Source: Algoriphagus aquimarinus (GTDB lineage: Bacteria; Bacteroidota; Bacteroidia; Cytophagales; Cyclobacteriaceae). From it: a DNA stretch of 64,000 nucleotides. The translations under genes and the position numbers were made by a program. The notes below the pieces were generated by a model, which was not told the DNA's origin, did not search any database, and saw nothing but the letters and a program-made list of their open reading frames with translations. Each line of letters starts with the position of its first letter. Position 1 is the stretch's first letter. Of the stretch, positions 1-9,438 are shown piece by piece. The stretch is taken from NCBI RefSeq assembly GCF_900112005.1, contig NZ_FOKK01000013.1, forward strand, positions 58,111 through 122,110. Reading direction: 5' to 3'.

Positions 1-270
1 GGGGTAAAGTTTCTCACATTCTACGAAGTGAAAGGAATGGGTTTGGAGCATGCCAGGCTTGAAATGTACCGCGGTGTCCCTTACGAACCAGCTTACATTC
101 CAAGAACTAAGATTGAGATCGTTACAGTTGATGAATTGGTAGAATCGGTGGTTAACTGCATTCTAACTGAAGGGAATACTGGCCAAGTAGGTGACGGAAA
201 AATTTTCATCTATGAAGTGCTGGACGCCTACCGTATCAGAAATAGCGATACCGGAGAGCAGGCACTTTAA
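1..270 (+). CDS. glnK: PII family nitrogen regulatory protein (3' part)
   Basis: Frame 1 is open from the first base, so the N-terminus lies outside the window; the first GTG at 28 is probably internal. The residues match the PII T-loop and C-terminus: LEMYRGVPYEPAYIPR carries the Tyr that aligns with the uridylylated Tyr51 of enteric PII, and GDGKIFIYEV matches the nucleotide-binding B-loop. PII proteins sense 2-oxoglutarate, ATP and ADP and gate AmtB-type channels. The ammonium transporter gene begins 35 bases downstream, the usual glnK-amtB order, so control of that channel is the likely job. The symbol follows this context and is not proven. Confidence 0.9.
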   Translation, partial: GVKFLTFYEVKGMGLEHARLEMYRGVPYEPAYIPRTKIEIVTVDELVESVVNCILTEGNTGQVGDGKIFIYEVLDAYRIRNSDTGEQAL

Positions 271-305
271 TCTTAAACACTTATTCACCGAACCTATTTT
301 ACCAA

Positions 306-1535
306 ATGCAAGACTTATTTACTGTCAATAATTTATGGATGATGATCGCCACCTCCATGGTTTTCCTCATGCACTTGGGCTTTGCCAGCTTGGAAGCTGG
401 ACTTACTCGCTCAAAAAACACGATTAACATCTTGTTCAAAAACACAATCATCCCTGCGATTGGGCTTTTGACTTATGCCTTTGTTGGCTTCAACTTAATG
501 TACCCTGGTGCAGAATATGCAGGTTCCATCTTCGGATTTGCTGGCTTTGGACTTACTCTACCAGAAGGTTGGGATACCAGCAATTACAATGAAGGGTATA
601 CCTTTTTTACAGATTTCATCTTCCAAGCAATGTTTGCTGCGACAGCAGCTACAATTGTATCTGGAGCAGTAGCTGAACGAGTGAAACTTGGACCATTTAT
701 CTTTTTCTCTATTCTATATGTAGGCATATGCTATCCTATCGTAGGAATGTGGAAATGGGGCGGAGGATTCTTACATACACTTGAAACACCGTTTTACGAC
801 TTCGCAGGATCCACGATTGTACACTCTGTTGGCGGTTGGGGCGCTTTGATTGGCGCTGCACTTTTAGGCCCTAGAATTGGGAAATACACCTCCCGAGGTA
901 TGACCGCAATTCCTGGTCACAGCATCCCCTTGGCTACCCTTGGTGTGTTCTTATTGTGGTTCGGTTGGTTTGGTTTCAATGGCGGATCAGTACTGAGCGC
1001 AGATCCCGGATTGGTTTCAAAAGTATTCGTAACGACATCTATGGCAGCTGCAGCTGGGGCTATCGGTGCTTTGATCGTGTCTTATGCGATGTTTAAGACT
1101 TATGATATCACCATGGTATTAAATGGTATTTTGGCAGGTTTAGTCGGTATCACTGCCGGAGCCGATCAGATGGGGGTCAATTCTTCGATCATTATTGGCC
1201 TGATAGGCGGTGGCTTAATCGTCCTTGCAGTCGTATTCTTTGACAAAATCAAAGTGGATGATCCCGTAGGAGCGATTTCAGTTCACCTTGTTGGTGGTAT
1301 CTGGGGCACCTTGGCTGTTGGGATCTTTGGGGATCTGGCTAGTGTGAGTCAGTTTTTCTCTCAGTTGATTGGAGTGGCAGCAGTAGGTGTATTCTGTGTT
1401 ATTTTTGCAGGAATGCTCTTCTTTGTCATGAAAAAGACGGTTGGAATACGAGTCGATGAAGCTGAAGAAACGGAAGGTCTGGATATCAATGAGCATAGAA
1501 TGCGTGCATATCCTGATTTTGCGACAAAAGATTAA
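306..1535 (+). CDS. amt: Ammonium transporter (Amt/Rh family)
   Basis: The 409-residue protein is of normal Amt length, with about eleven hydrophobic helices. It opens with NNLWMMIATSMVFLMHLGFASLEAG, the Amt outer-funnel helix. Both pore histidine contexts are visible: HSVGGWGALIGAALLG in the middle and HLVGGIWGTLAVGIFG near the end. Amt proteins conduct ammonium across the inner membrane and are blocked by PII under nitrogen excess. The PII gene is directly upstream and a rho-independent terminator follows at 1562-1602, so the two genes probably form one nitrogen-starvation operon. A cytoplasmic tail of about 30 residues, rich in acidic residues, closes the protein. Confidence 0.96.
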   Translation: MQDLFTVNNLWMMIATSMVFLMHLGFASLEAGLTRSKNTINILFKNTIIPAIGLLTYAFVGFNLMYPGAEYAGSIFGFAGFGLTLPEGWDTSNYNEGYTFFTDFIFQAMFAATAATIVSGAVAERVKLGPFIFFSILYVGICYPIVGMWKWGGGFLHTLETPFYDFAGSTIVHSVGGWGALIGAALLGPRIGKYTSRGMTAIPGHSIPLATLGVFLLWFGWFGFNGGSVLSADPGLVSKVFVTTSMAAAAGAIGALIVSYAMFKTYDITMVLNGILAGLVGITAGADQMGVNSSIIIGLIGGGLIVLAVVFFDKIKVDDPVGAISVHLVGGIWGTLAVGIFGDLASVSQFFSQLIGVAAVGVFCVIFAGMLFFVMKKTVGIRVDEAEETEGLDINEHRMRAYPDFATKD

Positions 1536-1561
1536 TTACAGAAAACCAACTACCATATTTG

Positions 1562-1602
1562 AAAAAGCCCCGCTCCAAAAAACTGGTCGGGGCTTCTTTT
1601 TT
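1562..1602 (+). terminator. Rho-independent terminator after amt
   Basis: An 8-bp GC-rich stem (AAGCCCCG at 1565-1572 with CGGGGCTT at 1588-1595) is followed by a run of T. It ends the PII-amt transcript. The minus-strand small gene ends just beyond it. Confidence 0.85.
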
Positions 1603-1603
1603 G

Positions 1604-1792
1604 CTAAAAAGCTGGTTCAAAATATCTATTGAGAATTACATGATGGACCTTACCAAACATTTGATAGCACCAGTCTTTAAAGTCTTGAATCTCTGTGGGT
1701 GAAATTAACCTTAGTCCTTTTCTCAGCTCACGTTCAAACAAATACTTGGAAAAGCTGACCTTTTGTAAGATTGTCTTCACATAATCGATCAT
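1604..1792 (-). CDS. Small conserved-looking protein of unknown function
   Basis: A 62-residue ORF stands alone between two plus-strand genes, with its 3' end against the amt terminator. The sequence is mixed charged and aromatic (KDWCYQMFGKVHHVILNRYF) with no signal peptide or membrane segment, so it is probably a small cytoplasmic protein. The composition looks like coding sequence rather than a shadow, because no opposing gene overlaps it. I do not recognise a domain. The start is the only ATG; there is no clear ribosome binding site, as is common in Bacteroidetes. Confidence 0.6.
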   Translation of the reverse strand: MIDYVKTILQKVSFSKYLFERELRKGLRLISPTEIQDFKDWCYQMFGKVHHVILNRYFEPAF

Positions 1793-1905
1793 AGTCTAAA
1801 GAGTTTAAGGTTTTAACTGATTTTAAGTTTCAATACGGAGGCATTTCTATAGATGTTGCGTTATTTTAGAAATCAAAGAGTAGAATATTTCCTATTTTCG
1901 CAACC

Positions 1906-3354
1906 ATGATTAAAACGCTTGCCCAATTCATTTTCGTATGTGGCCTCTTCCTAATTTCAGGATGGGCTATAGCTCAGGATGTCCAAATTGAGCTTGGACC
2001 TGCTGAGATCGGCCTGAATGAAACTTTCACTATCAAAGTAACGCTCAGCAACGAGAAAATCAAATCCTACGATCAGTTTCCAGAGATCCCCAGTTTTCAA
2101 AAACAAGGAATATCTCAATCCTCGTCGATGAACCTCATTAATGGGCAGATGAGTAGTTCCAATAGTATTATTCAATACTACAAGCCTAGCCGAAAAGGGG
2201 AATTTACTTTGCCTTCTTTTGAGCTTAATATTAATGGACAAGCTTATTCCTCCGTTGGAAAAAAAATCACTGTAGGAGATGCTGCAAGTGCAAACAGTGG
2301 AAACAATAATCTATCAGATCCCTTTGCAGATTTCTTTGGACGTTCCGCTGTCGAAGATCCAGAATATGTAGAAATGGATGATGATGCTTTTTTCTCTATT
2401 TCAGTGGATAAAGAAGAGGTTTATCAGGGAGAGGGGATTAATATCAGCTTGGCATTTTACATGTCTGAGTCCAATCAAGCTCAATTCAACTTTTACGAGC
2501 CTGGCAGACAGTTAGATGATATTCTGAAGAAAATAAAGCCTACAAATGCTTGGGAAGAAAATTTCAACATTAGCAATATTGATCCTGAACAAGTCACGAT
2601 AAACGGCAAAAGGTGGACAAAATTCAAAGTATATGAAGCTACATTTTTCCCTTTTTCTGAGGGAGAATTAGTAATCCCTAGGATTCCTTGGGAGATGATC
2701 AAGTATAAAATCGCTAAAAACCCAACTTTCTTCGGGGCAAATAGACAAGAGGATTTTAAAACCTTCTACTCTAATTCAAAAACGATAAAAGTTAAACCAC
2801 TACCTCCACATCCATTGAAAAATGAAGTCAGTGTAGGACAGTTTCAAATAAGAGAAAATATTAAAAACATTGAAGTAGAAACAGGTCAAGGTTTTGATTA
2901 TAACTTCGGCATCAGTGGAGTGGGAAATATCAACGCGGTTTCGGCTCCCAAAAGACTTCCTATCGCCAATTTGAACACCTATGATCCAAATGTGCGTCAG
3001 CAGATTAACAGAGGCTATGGTAGAGTCTCCGGAATTAAGGAATTCAATTATTACATTACGATCAACGAGGCAGGAGAAGTAGATCTTGGGAAGAATTTTG
3101 AATGGGTTTATTTTGACCCAGAGCGCGCAGTCTATGATACGCTGCGACCTCAGGCCAAAATTACTGTGGTAGGAGAAAGTAAAGTCAATCAGGCGATTTC
3201 CAGCCAGCGATTAGGCGGGCTTTATGATCGAATTTCCACCGAAGACAACAGGTTTTTAAACGAGAAATATAAATACTATTTTACAGTCTCAATCAACGTG
3301 TTGTTGCTCCTAGCAGTGGCATTACTGGCTGTATTGATAATAAGAAAGAGATAA
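1906..3354 (+). CDS. batD: BatD family protein
   Basis: The 482-residue envelope protein has a signal peptide (residues 1-23, cleavage near AIA-Q), a long beta-rich periplasmic region and one C-terminal helix (about 459-478) followed by RKR. The opening [34 protein letters not shown] and the tracts around [16 protein letters not shown] are typical of BatD, a partner of the BatA/BatB VWA proteins linked to stress or aerotolerance in Bacteroidetes. No other bat genes are nearby. Instead the stop overlaps the aroC start by one base (TAATG), so translation of the two is probably coupled. Confidence 0.85.
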   Translation: MIKTLAQFIFVCGLFLISGWAIAQDVQIELGPAEIGLNETFTIKVTLSNEKIKSYDQFPEIPSFQKQGISQSSSMNLINGQMSSSNSIIQYYKPSRKGEFTLPSFELNINGQAYSSVGKKITVGDAASANSGNNNLSDPFADFFGRSAVEDPEYVEMDDDAFFSISVDKEEVYQGEGINISLAFYMSESNQAQFNFYEPGRQLDDILKKIKPTNAWEENFNISNIDPEQVTINGKRWTKFKVYEATFFPFSEGELVIPRIPWEMIKYKIAKNPTFFGANRQEDFKTFYSNSKTIKVKPLPPHPLKNEVSVGQFQIRENIKNIEVETGQGFDYNFGISGVGNINAVSAPKRLPIANLNTYDPNVRQQINRGYGRVSGIKEFNYYITINEAGEVDLGKNFEWVYFDPERAVYDTLRPQAKITVVGESKVNQAISSQRLGGLYDRISTEDNRFLNEKYKYYFTVSINVLLLLAVALLAVLIIRKR

Positions 3355-4439
3355 TGGGCAATTCATTTGGGAAGCTATTCAAGATCACCACTTTTGGTGA
3401 ATCACATGGGCTAGCTTTAGGGGTAATCATCGAAGGATGCCCAGCAGGACTGAAAATAGACGAGGCTAAACTAATCGCAGAGATGCAGCGAAGGAAGCCA
3501 GGTCAGTCCAAAATTACCACGCAGCGTAAGGAGGAAGATGAATTTGAGATCAAATCCGGAGTTTTTGAAGGAGTGACCACAGGTACTCCTATCGGAATTG
3601 TGATCAATAATTCTGATCAAAAGAGTAAAGATTACTCTCACATTTCAGACAAATTTCGCCCTTCCCATGCAGATTTCACCTACTTCGAAAAGTATGGGTT
3701 AAGAGATTATCGTGGAGGAGGAAGAAGCTCTGCAAGAGAAACAGCCGCTCGTGTTGTAGCTGGAGCTATTGCCAAACAGCTTTTGGAAACAAAAGGAATT
3801 AGCATCCAGGCATACGTTTCCCAGGTTGGTGATTTGAAATTGGAGAAATATCATGCTGACTTAGATCTGAGCCAGGCTGAAGAGAACATTGTGAGATGTC
3901 CTGACCCAGCAATGGCTGAGGAGATGATCGAATTAATCGATTCGGTTCGTAAAGATCGGGATACAATCGGCGGCGTAGTTAGTTGCGTGATCAAAAACAC
4001 ACCAGTAGGTATCGGTGAACCAGTATTCGATAGATTGCATGCGGAGCTTGGTAAAGCCATGCTTAGCATCAACGCTGTCAAAGGATTTGAATATGGAAGT
4101 GGCTTCGAAGGAGTAAAAATGCGTGGATCTTCCCATAATGACACCTTTGTTCAGGACGGAGATAAAGTGCGTACGTTGACCAATCATTCTGGCGGGATCC
4201 AAGGTGGCATATCCAACGGAGAAGATATTTATTTCAATGTGGCTTTTAAACCTGTCGCGACCATCATGACCGATCAAGAGTCAGTGAATGAAGCTGGTGA
4301 AGCTGTGGTAGTTTCAGGAAAAGGACGTCATGATCCTTGCGTAGTACCAAGAGCTGTACCGATTGTGGAAGCAATGGCCGCTTTGGTCATAGCTGATTAT
4401 ATTTTGTTGTCAAAAAGCAATAAACTGCAAGACTTCTAA
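3354..4439 (+). CDS. aroC: Chorismate synthase
   Basis: The 361-residue enzyme makes chorismate from 5-enolpyruvylshikimate 3-phosphate with reduced FMN, the last step of the shikimate pathway. Visible family features are the N-terminus [19 protein letters not shown], the arginine-rich [24 protein letters not shown] segment near residue 125, and [15 protein letters not shown] for FMN and phosphate binding. Length is normal. The ATG shares its A with the batD stop. The DAACS transporter gene starts 7 bases after the stop, so batD, aroC and the symporter look co-transcribed. Confidence 0.97.
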   Translation: MGNSFGKLFKITTFGESHGLALGVIIEGCPAGLKIDEAKLIAEMQRRKPGQSKITTQRKEEDEFEIKSGVFEGVTTGTPIGIVINNSDQKSKDYSHISDKFRPSHADFTYFEKYGLRDYRGGGRSSARETAARVVAGAIAKQLLETKGISIQAYVSQVGDLKLEKYHADLDLSQAEENIVRCPDPAMAEEMIELIDSVRKDRDTIGGVVSCVIKNTPVGIGEPVFDRLHAELGKAMLSINAVKGFEYGSGFEGVKMRGSSHNDTFVQDGDKVRTLTNHSGGIQGGISNGEDIYFNVAFKPVATIMTDQESVNEAGEAVVVSGKGRHDPCVVPRAVPIVEAMAALVIADYILLSKSNKLQDF

Positions 4440-4446
4440 CCCAAAT

Positions 4447-5778
4447 ATGATGTTTAAAAAGATACCCTTACATACCCAAATTATCATCGGACTTGTTCTG
4501 GGGTTGATTTTTGGCTTAGTGGTCATCAAAACGGCCATACCGAATTCCTTTACGATTGATTACATCAAGCCGATTGGGACGATATTTATAAATTCTCTGA
4601 AAATGATCGCTGTGCCTTTAGTCTTGGCATCGTTGATTGTTGGGGTATCTAATCTTGGAGATGTCTCCAAATTGAGTCGCATCGGAGGAAAAACAATAGG
4701 AACCTATTTGATTACAACTGTAATAGCTGTGACAATAGGATTGATCCTTGTCAATGTCTTCCAACCAGGCAAAAGCTTGCCTCCAGAAACAAGGGAGAGT
4801 TTGATGAGTTTATACGAAGGTGACGCAGGATCGCGAGTAGGACAGGCAGCTGAATTGCAGAAGCAAAGCCCTTTGCAGCCTTTGGTCGATATTGTTCCAG
4901 ATAACGTTTTCCAAGCGACTACTAATAATGCGGCGATGCTGCAGGTAGTATTCTTCGCTATTTTAGTAGGAATTGCTCTACTACAAGTACAAAAAAGTAA
5001 GGCTGACCCTGTGATTGCGTTTTTCGACGGGATGAATGAAGTCATTATTCAAATAGTGAATTACATCATGATGATCGCTCCTTATGGAGTATTCGCATTG
5101 ATGGCTTCCTTGATTGTGGAGATTGCTGGAGACAATCCCGATTCCGCTGTTCAGCTATTGATGGCCTTATTGAAATATAGTTTGGTCGTTTTAGGCGGTC
5201 TATTCACTATGATATTGGTCGTTTATCCATTGATTTTGATGGCTTTCACCAAGGTGAAATACAAAGACTTTTTCAAAGCAATCAGACCAGCTCAATTACT
5301 GGCTTTCTCTACGAGCTCAAGCTCTGCAACTCTTCCAGTGACGATGAAGCAGGTAGAAGAAGAATTGGGTGTTTCTGAAGAGATATCTAGCTTCGTGCTA
5401 CCATTAGGAGCAACTGTCAATATGGATGGGACTAGCCTCTACCAAGGTGTTGCAGCAGTATTCATCGCGCAAGCATTGGGAATGGAATTGAGTTTAACCC
5501 AGCAGTTGATGATTGTGCTAACGGCAACATTAGCTTCCATCGGTTCAGCCGGAGTTCCAGGCGCTGGGCTGATTATGTTGATTATCGTATTGGAGTCAAT
5601 CGGTGTTCCTGCTGCAGGTATCGCATTGATTATTGCTCCAGATAGAATCTTGGATATGTTCCGAACAGTGGTGAACGTCACTGGTGACGCTACGGTCTGT
5701 ACGATTGTAGCGAGTACAGAAGGGGAATTGCCCGATGGATTGATACGAAAGTCAAATCCTCTGACGCCAAATGACTAA
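4447..5778 (+). CDS. Dicarboxylate/amino acid:cation symporter (DAACS family)
   Basis: The 443-residue inner membrane protein belongs to the GltP/DctA family, which imports glutamate, aspartate or C4-dicarboxylates with H+ or Na+. The serine-rich re-entrant loop appears as STSSSSATLPVTM and the substrate/cation motif as NMDGTSLYQGVAAVFIAQ. The second hairpin, SIGSAGVPGAGLIML, is also present. Substrate cannot be fixed from sequence. Two start codons lie in tandem (4447 and 4450). It is the last gene of the batD-aroC run and ends at a perfect bidirectional terminator. Confidence 0.92.
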   Translation: MMFKKIPLHTQIIIGLVLGLIFGLVVIKTAIPNSFTIDYIKPIGTIFINSLKMIAVPLVLASLIVGVSNLGDVSKLSRIGGKTIGTYLITTVIAVTIGLILVNVFQPGKSLPPETRESLMSLYEGDAGSRVGQAAELQKQSPLQPLVDIVPDNVFQATTNNAAMLQVVFFAILVGIALLQVQKSKADPVIAFFDGMNEVIIQIVNYIMMIAPYGVFALMASLIVEIAGDNPDSAVQLLMALLKYSLVVLGGLFTMILVVYPLILMAFTKVKYKDFFKAIRPAQLLAFSTSSSSATLPVTMKQVEEELGVSEEISSFVLPLGATVNMDGTSLYQGVAAVFIAQALGMELSLTQQLMIVLTATLASIGSAGVPGAGLIMLIIVLESIGVPAAGIALIIAPDRILDMFRTVVNVTGDATVCTIVASTEGELPDGLIRKSNPLTPND

Positions 5779-5800
5779 GAATCGAATTTTGGTGCTTCAT

Positions 5801-5838
5801 AAAAAATGGTTCCGTCATCTCTGACGGAACCATTTTTT
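5801..5838. terminator. Bidirectional terminator between symporter and fumC
   Basis: A perfect 17-bp inverted repeat (5801-5817 and 5822-5838) with a TCTC loop has A-runs on one side and T-runs on the other. It therefore serves both the plus-strand symporter gene and the convergent fumC. Confidence 0.9.
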
Positions 5839-5859
5839 ATTTTAAATCGAAGTTAACTA

Positions 5860-7260
5860 TTACTTCAAGCCTCCAGTCATTTCTTCAGGTTTTACCCACT
5901 CAGTGAATTGCTCAGAAGTAAGCAAGCCAAGTGCGATTGCCGCTTCTCTTAGGCTAGTACCTTCTTTATGTGCTTTCTTGGCAATTGCAGCAGCATTTTC
6001 ATAACCGATATGTGGATTCAAAGCTGTCACCAGCATCAATGAATTCTCCAAATGTCTCTGGATCATCGCCGTGTTTGGCTCAATTCCTACTGCACAATGG
6101 TCATTGAATGACACACATGCATCACCGATCAAGCGAGCTGAAGTAAGAAAGTTAGCAGCTATCAAAGGCTTGAATACGTTCAATTCAAAATGACCATTTG
6201 ATCCACCGATTGAAATAGCTACGTCATTTCCCATCACCTGAGCAGCGACCATAGTCAGTGCTTCCACTTGAGTTGGATTGACTTTACCTGGCATGATGGA
6301 AGATCCTGGCTCATTTTCAGGAATCAAAATCTCACCGATTCCAGACCTTGGGCCTGAGGAAAGCATTCTCACATCATTGGCGATTTTCATCAAGGAAACA
6401 GCCAATTGCTTCAACGCTCCGTGAGTTTCTACCATCGCATCGTGAGCAGCTAGTGCTTCAAATTTATTCTCAGCAGTGATAAATGGCTGTCCAGAAAGCT
6501 CAGCAATCTTCTTTGCAACAAGCTCAGAATATCCTTTTGGAGTATTCAGACCAGTTCCTACAGCAGTACCACCTAGCGCTAATTCTGAAAGATGCGACAA
6601 GGTGTTTTTCAAAGCCTTTAAGCCATGATTAAGCTGAGCTACATATCCACTAAACTCTTGACCCAGAGTAAGCGGAGTCGCATCCATAAAGTGAGTACGG
6701 CCGATTTTCACCACGTCCTTAAAAGCTTCCACTTTCTCAGCCAAAGTATCTCTGAGTTTTTCCACACCTGGAATAGTAGTCTCCATCACCATTTTGTATG
6801 CTGCTATGTGCATAGCCGTAGGATATGTGTCATTTGATGACTGAGACTTATTCACATCGTCATTTGGGTGGATTTTCTTTTTGGCATCTTCCAAAGAACC
6901 ACCAAGAAGTACATGCGCACGGTAAGCAATTACCTCATTAGAATTCATATTAGATTGAGTACCAGAACCAGTTTGCCAGATAACCAGAGGAAACTGATCG
7001 TCATGCTGACCTGCCAAGATCTCATCACATACTTTACCAATGATATCAGCTTTATCCTGATCCAAAACACCCAGTTCAGCATTGGTCTGTGCTGCGGCTT
7101 TTTTCAAAATCGCGAATGCGTGCGTGATTTCAACCGGCATGCGGTTTTTCTCGCCACCTATTTTGAAATTGTTAATAGATCTTTGGGTCTGTGCGCCCCA
7201 GTATTTGTCAGCAGGCACCTCTACAGGTCCCATGGTGTCTTTTTCTATGCGGATGCTCAT
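5860..7260 (-). CDS. fumC: Class II fumarate hydratase
   Basis: The 466-residue protein is full length for the iron-independent fumarase that interconverts fumarate and L-malate in the TCA cycle. The superfamily signature [11 protein letters not shown] lies at 319-329, with the catalytic serine loop at 320-321. The general-acid histidine context GRTH is at 187-190, and [13 protein letters not shown] at 98-110 is a substrate-binding tract. The gene stands alone on the minus strand. A near-consensus -10 element (TAATTTAG on the minus strand, 7293-7300) lies about 35 bases upstream of the ATG and is flanked by an inverted GGCG/CGCC. Confidence 0.97.
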   Translation of the reverse strand: MSIRIEKDTMGPVEVPADKYWGAQTQRSINNFKIGGEKNRMPVEITHAFAILKKAAAQTNAELGVLDQDKADIIGKVCDEILAGQHDDQFPLVIWQTGSGTQSNMNSNEVIAYRAHVLLGGSLEDAKKKIHPNDDVNKSQSSNDTYPTAMHIAAYKMVMETTIPGVEKLRDTLAEKVEAFKDVVKIGRTHFMDATPLTLGQEFSGYVAQLNHGLKALKNTLSHLSELALGGTAVGTGLNTPKGYSELVAKKIAELSGQPFITAENKFEALAAHDAMVETHGALKQLAVSLMKIANDVRMLSSGPRSGIGEILIPENEPGSSIMPGKVNPTQVEALTMVAAQVMGNDVAISIGGSNGHFELNVFKPLIAANFLTSARLIGDACVSFNDHCAVGIEPNTAMIQRHLENSLMLVTALNPHIGYENAAAIAKKAHKEGTSLREAAIALGLLTSEQFTEWVKPEEMTGGLK

Positions 7261-7335
7261 ATGATATGTTTTATTGAATCTTTTTTACGGCGCTAAATTA
7301 CGCCCAAAAGCCATTTTTCCCTAAAAAACGAAGCC

Positions 7336-7821
7336 TTAATCCTTCATTTGGAAATTGATCAACTGGTGAAAAACTTTACGTGAAGCTTTCACCTGCCTAT
7401 TGAAGAAATACATGGCTACTACATAATTGGCTAGGCCTAATACAAAACAAATAGTGGCATAGCCGTAATTAGGGATCAGAAATGAATAGAAAGCTGTAAA
7501 AGCGAGCAAAATGATAGACCAAAATGCTATGAAAAAAAGTGCTCCGGGGAATAAGCGGTAATTGATGAATAAGATACATCCTCGATGAGTTGCTTCAATT
7601 TCCCCCAATATCAAAGGGAGGAATGTATCCGCTTTGTCTACCACTTTCGAAATCCTGAATCCTTTCTGCCCAACTAAACCATTGAAGACTATATCTCCTC
7701 TGACTTGTGTCCTTTGATCTAAGAAATTAACCTCTCTTGTCACACGATTCAAGTGACTTAGCACTTCTTCTTTGGAAAGAGCGCTAACTAAGGTTTCGCT
7801 ATCGTAGGGCAAAAGGTTCAA
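7336..7821 (-). CDS. Two-helix membrane protein of unknown function
   Basis: The 161-residue protein has a soluble N-terminal half with a possible PH-like or DUF fold (REVNFLDQRTQVRGDIVFNGLVGQKGFRISKV). Two adjacent transmembrane helices follow at about 93-113 and 118-138, then a basic tail. Both ends are therefore predicted on the same side of the membrane. It starts 6 bases after the ridA stop, so it is read with ridA. I do not recognise the family. Confidence 0.7.
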   Translation of the reverse strand: MNLLPYDSETLVSALSKEEVLSHLNRVTREVNFLDQRTQVRGDIVFNGLVGQKGFRISKVVDKADTFLPLILGEIEATHRGCILFINYRLFPGALFFIAFWSIILLAFTAFYSFLIPNYGYATICFVLGLANYVVAMYFFNRQVKASRKVFHQLINFQMKD

Positions 7822-7827
7822 AATTGA

Positions 7828-8205
7828 TTATTTAACGGCGATGCAGGAGATTTCTACATTTACATTTTTAGGAAGCTTACTTACTTCTACTGTTTCTCTA
7901 GCGGGAGGGTTCGATTTGAAGTACTGACCATACGCCTCATTAATCGTAGCAAATTCATCCATGCTTTTGATGAAAATACTGCATTTGACGATATCGCTGA
8001 ACGTGAAATCAGCTGCTCTAAGAACGGCCTCCAGGTTTTTCATGACCGCATGAGTTTCCTCGGTGATATTCTCATTTATCAATTCGCCGGTCTCAGCATC
8101 CAGTGCAATTTGACCCGAAACATAAAGCGTATTTCCTGCCAAAACAGCCTGAGAATATGGCCCAATTGGTGCTGGAGCTTCTTTTGTAAAGATGATTTTG
8201 TTCAT
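7828..8205 (-). CDS. ridA: RidA family reactive-intermediate deaminase
   Basis: At 125 residues it is normal RidA length. The family opening APAPIGPYSQAVLAGNTLYVSGQIALD and the closing NPPARETVEVSKLPKNVNVEISCIAV are both present. The Arg in PPARETVEV is the residue that binds the carboxylate of the imine substrate in RidA. The enzyme hydrolyses 2-aminoacrylate and related enamines released by PLP enzymes, protecting the cell. It lies between mazG, 72 bases upstream, and the membrane protein gene 6 bases downstream, so this looks like a housekeeping operon. Confidence 0.95.
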   Translation of the reverse strand: MNKIIFTKEAPAPIGPYSQAVLAGNTLYVSGQIALDAETGELINENITEETHAVMKNLEAVLRAADFTFSDIVKCSIFIKSMDEFATINEAYGQYFKSNPPARETVEVSKLPKNVNVEISCIAVK

Positions 8206-8238
8206 TCGATTTTTATTTATCTTGCTTTCACGTCCTGA

Positions 8239-8266
8239 TTTTACTTTTCACTTTTTACTTCTTACC
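8239..8266 (+). repeat. Tandem heptamer array between mazG and ridA
   Basis: Four consecutive 7-base units read TTTTACT, TTTCACT, TTTTACT, TCTTACC. It fills most of the 72-base mazG-ridA gap. Comparable 7-base arrays occur at 40237-40264 and 45002-45022. Confidence 0.6.
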
Positions 8267-8277
8267 ACTTATAAATT

Positions 8278-9078
8278 TTACTTTGATTTCGCTTCATTCC
8301 AATACACATCCATTTCAGCCAAGGTCATATCGCTCAGGTTTTTTCCAGAGGTCCTCGCTGCTTCCTCCAAATACTGAAATCGCTTTATAAATTTCTTATT
8401 AGTTCGTTCCAAAGCTTCCTCAGGATTAATATCTATAAAGCGCGCATAATTAATTAGGGAAAACATTAAATCCCCAAATTCCCCACTGGCTTTTTCGGGA
8501 TCGATTTCCTTTTCATCCGCTACGTTGAATTCTTCTTTGAATTCCTGCATTTCCTCTTCTACTTTCTCCCAGACTTGGGTTTTTTCTTCCCAATCAAAAC
8601 CAACTCCACGAGCTTTTTCCTGAATCCGCATTGCTTTGATCAAGGCAGGTAGTGACTTTGGAACACCACCGAGCACAGATTTATTTCCTTTCTCGGTGAG
8701 TTTTATTTTTTCCCAATTTTGCTTCACCGCTTCTTCGTCCTCAGCGACCGTATCGCTATAGATATGTGGATGACGACGGATTAATTTTTCGCAGAGCGAA
8801 TCGATCATCGTTTTCATATCAAAGTTGCCTTCTTCTGATCCGATTCGTGCGTAAAACACAATATGGAGAAGTATATCGCCTAATTCCTTTTTGATTTCTT
8901 CTGCATCACCTTCGAGAATTGCGTCCGAAAGCTCAAAAGTTTCCTCAATAGTCAAATGTCTGAGACTTTCTGTCGTTTGTTTTTTGTCCCAAGGACATTG
9001 CTCCCTGAGTTCATCCATTATTGTCAACAATCTATCAAAAGCTGCCAATTTCTCGGCTCGGGTACTCAAATTTGTCAT
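8278..9078 (-). CDS. mazG: Nucleoside triphosphate pyrophosphohydrolase MazG
   Basis: The 266-residue protein has the full two-domain MazG layout. The first domain has CPWDKKQTTESLRHLTIEETFELSDAI, with the Mg-binding EExxE, and KKELGDILLHIVF. The second repeats the pattern in EEEMQEFKEEF and ASGEFGDLMFSLINYAR. MazG hydrolyses NTPs to NMP and pyrophosphate, cleaning aberrant nucleotides. The gene is divergent from the small Cys-rich membrane protein gene. The spacer carries an 18-bp palindrome that forms a -10 element on each strand (9127-9144). Confidence 0.96.
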   Translation of the reverse strand: MTNLSTRAEKLAAFDRLLTIMDELREQCPWDKKQTTESLRHLTIEETFELSDAILEGDAEEIKKELGDILLHIVFYARIGSEEGNFDMKTMIDSLCEKLIRRHPHIYSDTVAEDEEAVKQNWEKIKLTEKGNKSVLGGVPKSLPALIKAMRIQEKARGVGFDWEEKTQVWEKVEEEMQEFKEEFNVADEKEIDPEKASGEFGDLMFSLINYARFIDINPEEALERTNKKFIKRFQYLEEAARTSGKNLSDMTLAEMDVYWNEAKSK

Positions 9079-9126
9079 GGGGGAGGAAACTATGCTAGGA
9101 TTGTGAACGTTTTCAAAGTAAAGCCT

Positions 9127-9144
9127 TAAATTTGCGCAAATTTA
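9127..9144. promoter_or_regulatory. Palindromic divergent promoter between mazG and small membrane protein gene
   Basis: TAAATTTGCGCAAATTTA is a perfect 18-bp palindrome. Read on either strand its first eight bases are TAAATTTG, a full match to the Bacteroidetes -10 consensus TAnnTTTG. The plus copy is 17 bases from the ATG at 9151; the minus copy is about 60 bases from the mazG start. No clear -33 element is seen for either. Confidence 0.5.
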
Positions 9145-9150
9145 TCCGTT

Positions 9151-9381
9151 ATGACAACCGTATTTCTTACACTTGGTTTTGTTGCTCTATTCTTCATTTT
9201 GATGTCGGTAAGGCTTCTATTCCTCAAAAACGGCGAATTCAAGGGCACTTGTGCTTCACAAAGTCCCTTCTTAAATAAAGAAGGCGCTACCTGTGGGTTT
9301 TGTGGAAAGACCATGGACGGCGAAGCCGAATGTGGAAACCCTGACAACGAAGTTGACAAAGTCCTCGCTAAATTCAAGTAA
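9151..9381 (+). CDS. Small Cys-rich membrane-anchored protein
   Basis: The 76-residue protein has one N-terminal helix (about 4-24) and a short soluble tail with four cysteines at 34, 48, 51 and 61. Their spacing (TC...TCGFCGK...EC) could bind a metal or Fe-S centre, or form disulfides if the tail is periplasmic. I do not recognise a named family. The 18-bp palindromic promoter lies directly upstream, and glmM and a NifS-like cysteine desulfurase follow on the same strand. An overlapping minus-strand ORF lacks these features and was discarded. Confidence 0.75.
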   Translation: MTTVFLTLGFVALFFILMSVRLLFLKNGEFKGTCASQSPFLNKEGATCGFCGKTMDGEAECGNPDNEVDKVLAKFK

Positions 9382-9438
9382 TAGTATTCCTATCATTCGA
9401 CTGGAATTATCTGTTTTTCACCTAATTATTAATTTTAA

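Noticed and set aside
3851..4277. Two long minus-strand ORFs (97 and 114 codons) inside aroC
   Set aside because: They are shadows of the strongly supported chorismate synthase frame and show no motif.
9126..9377. Minus-strand 83-codon ORF over the small Cys-rich protein
   Set aside because: The plus-strand frame has a membrane helix and patterned cysteines with a promoter upstream; the minus frame has neither.
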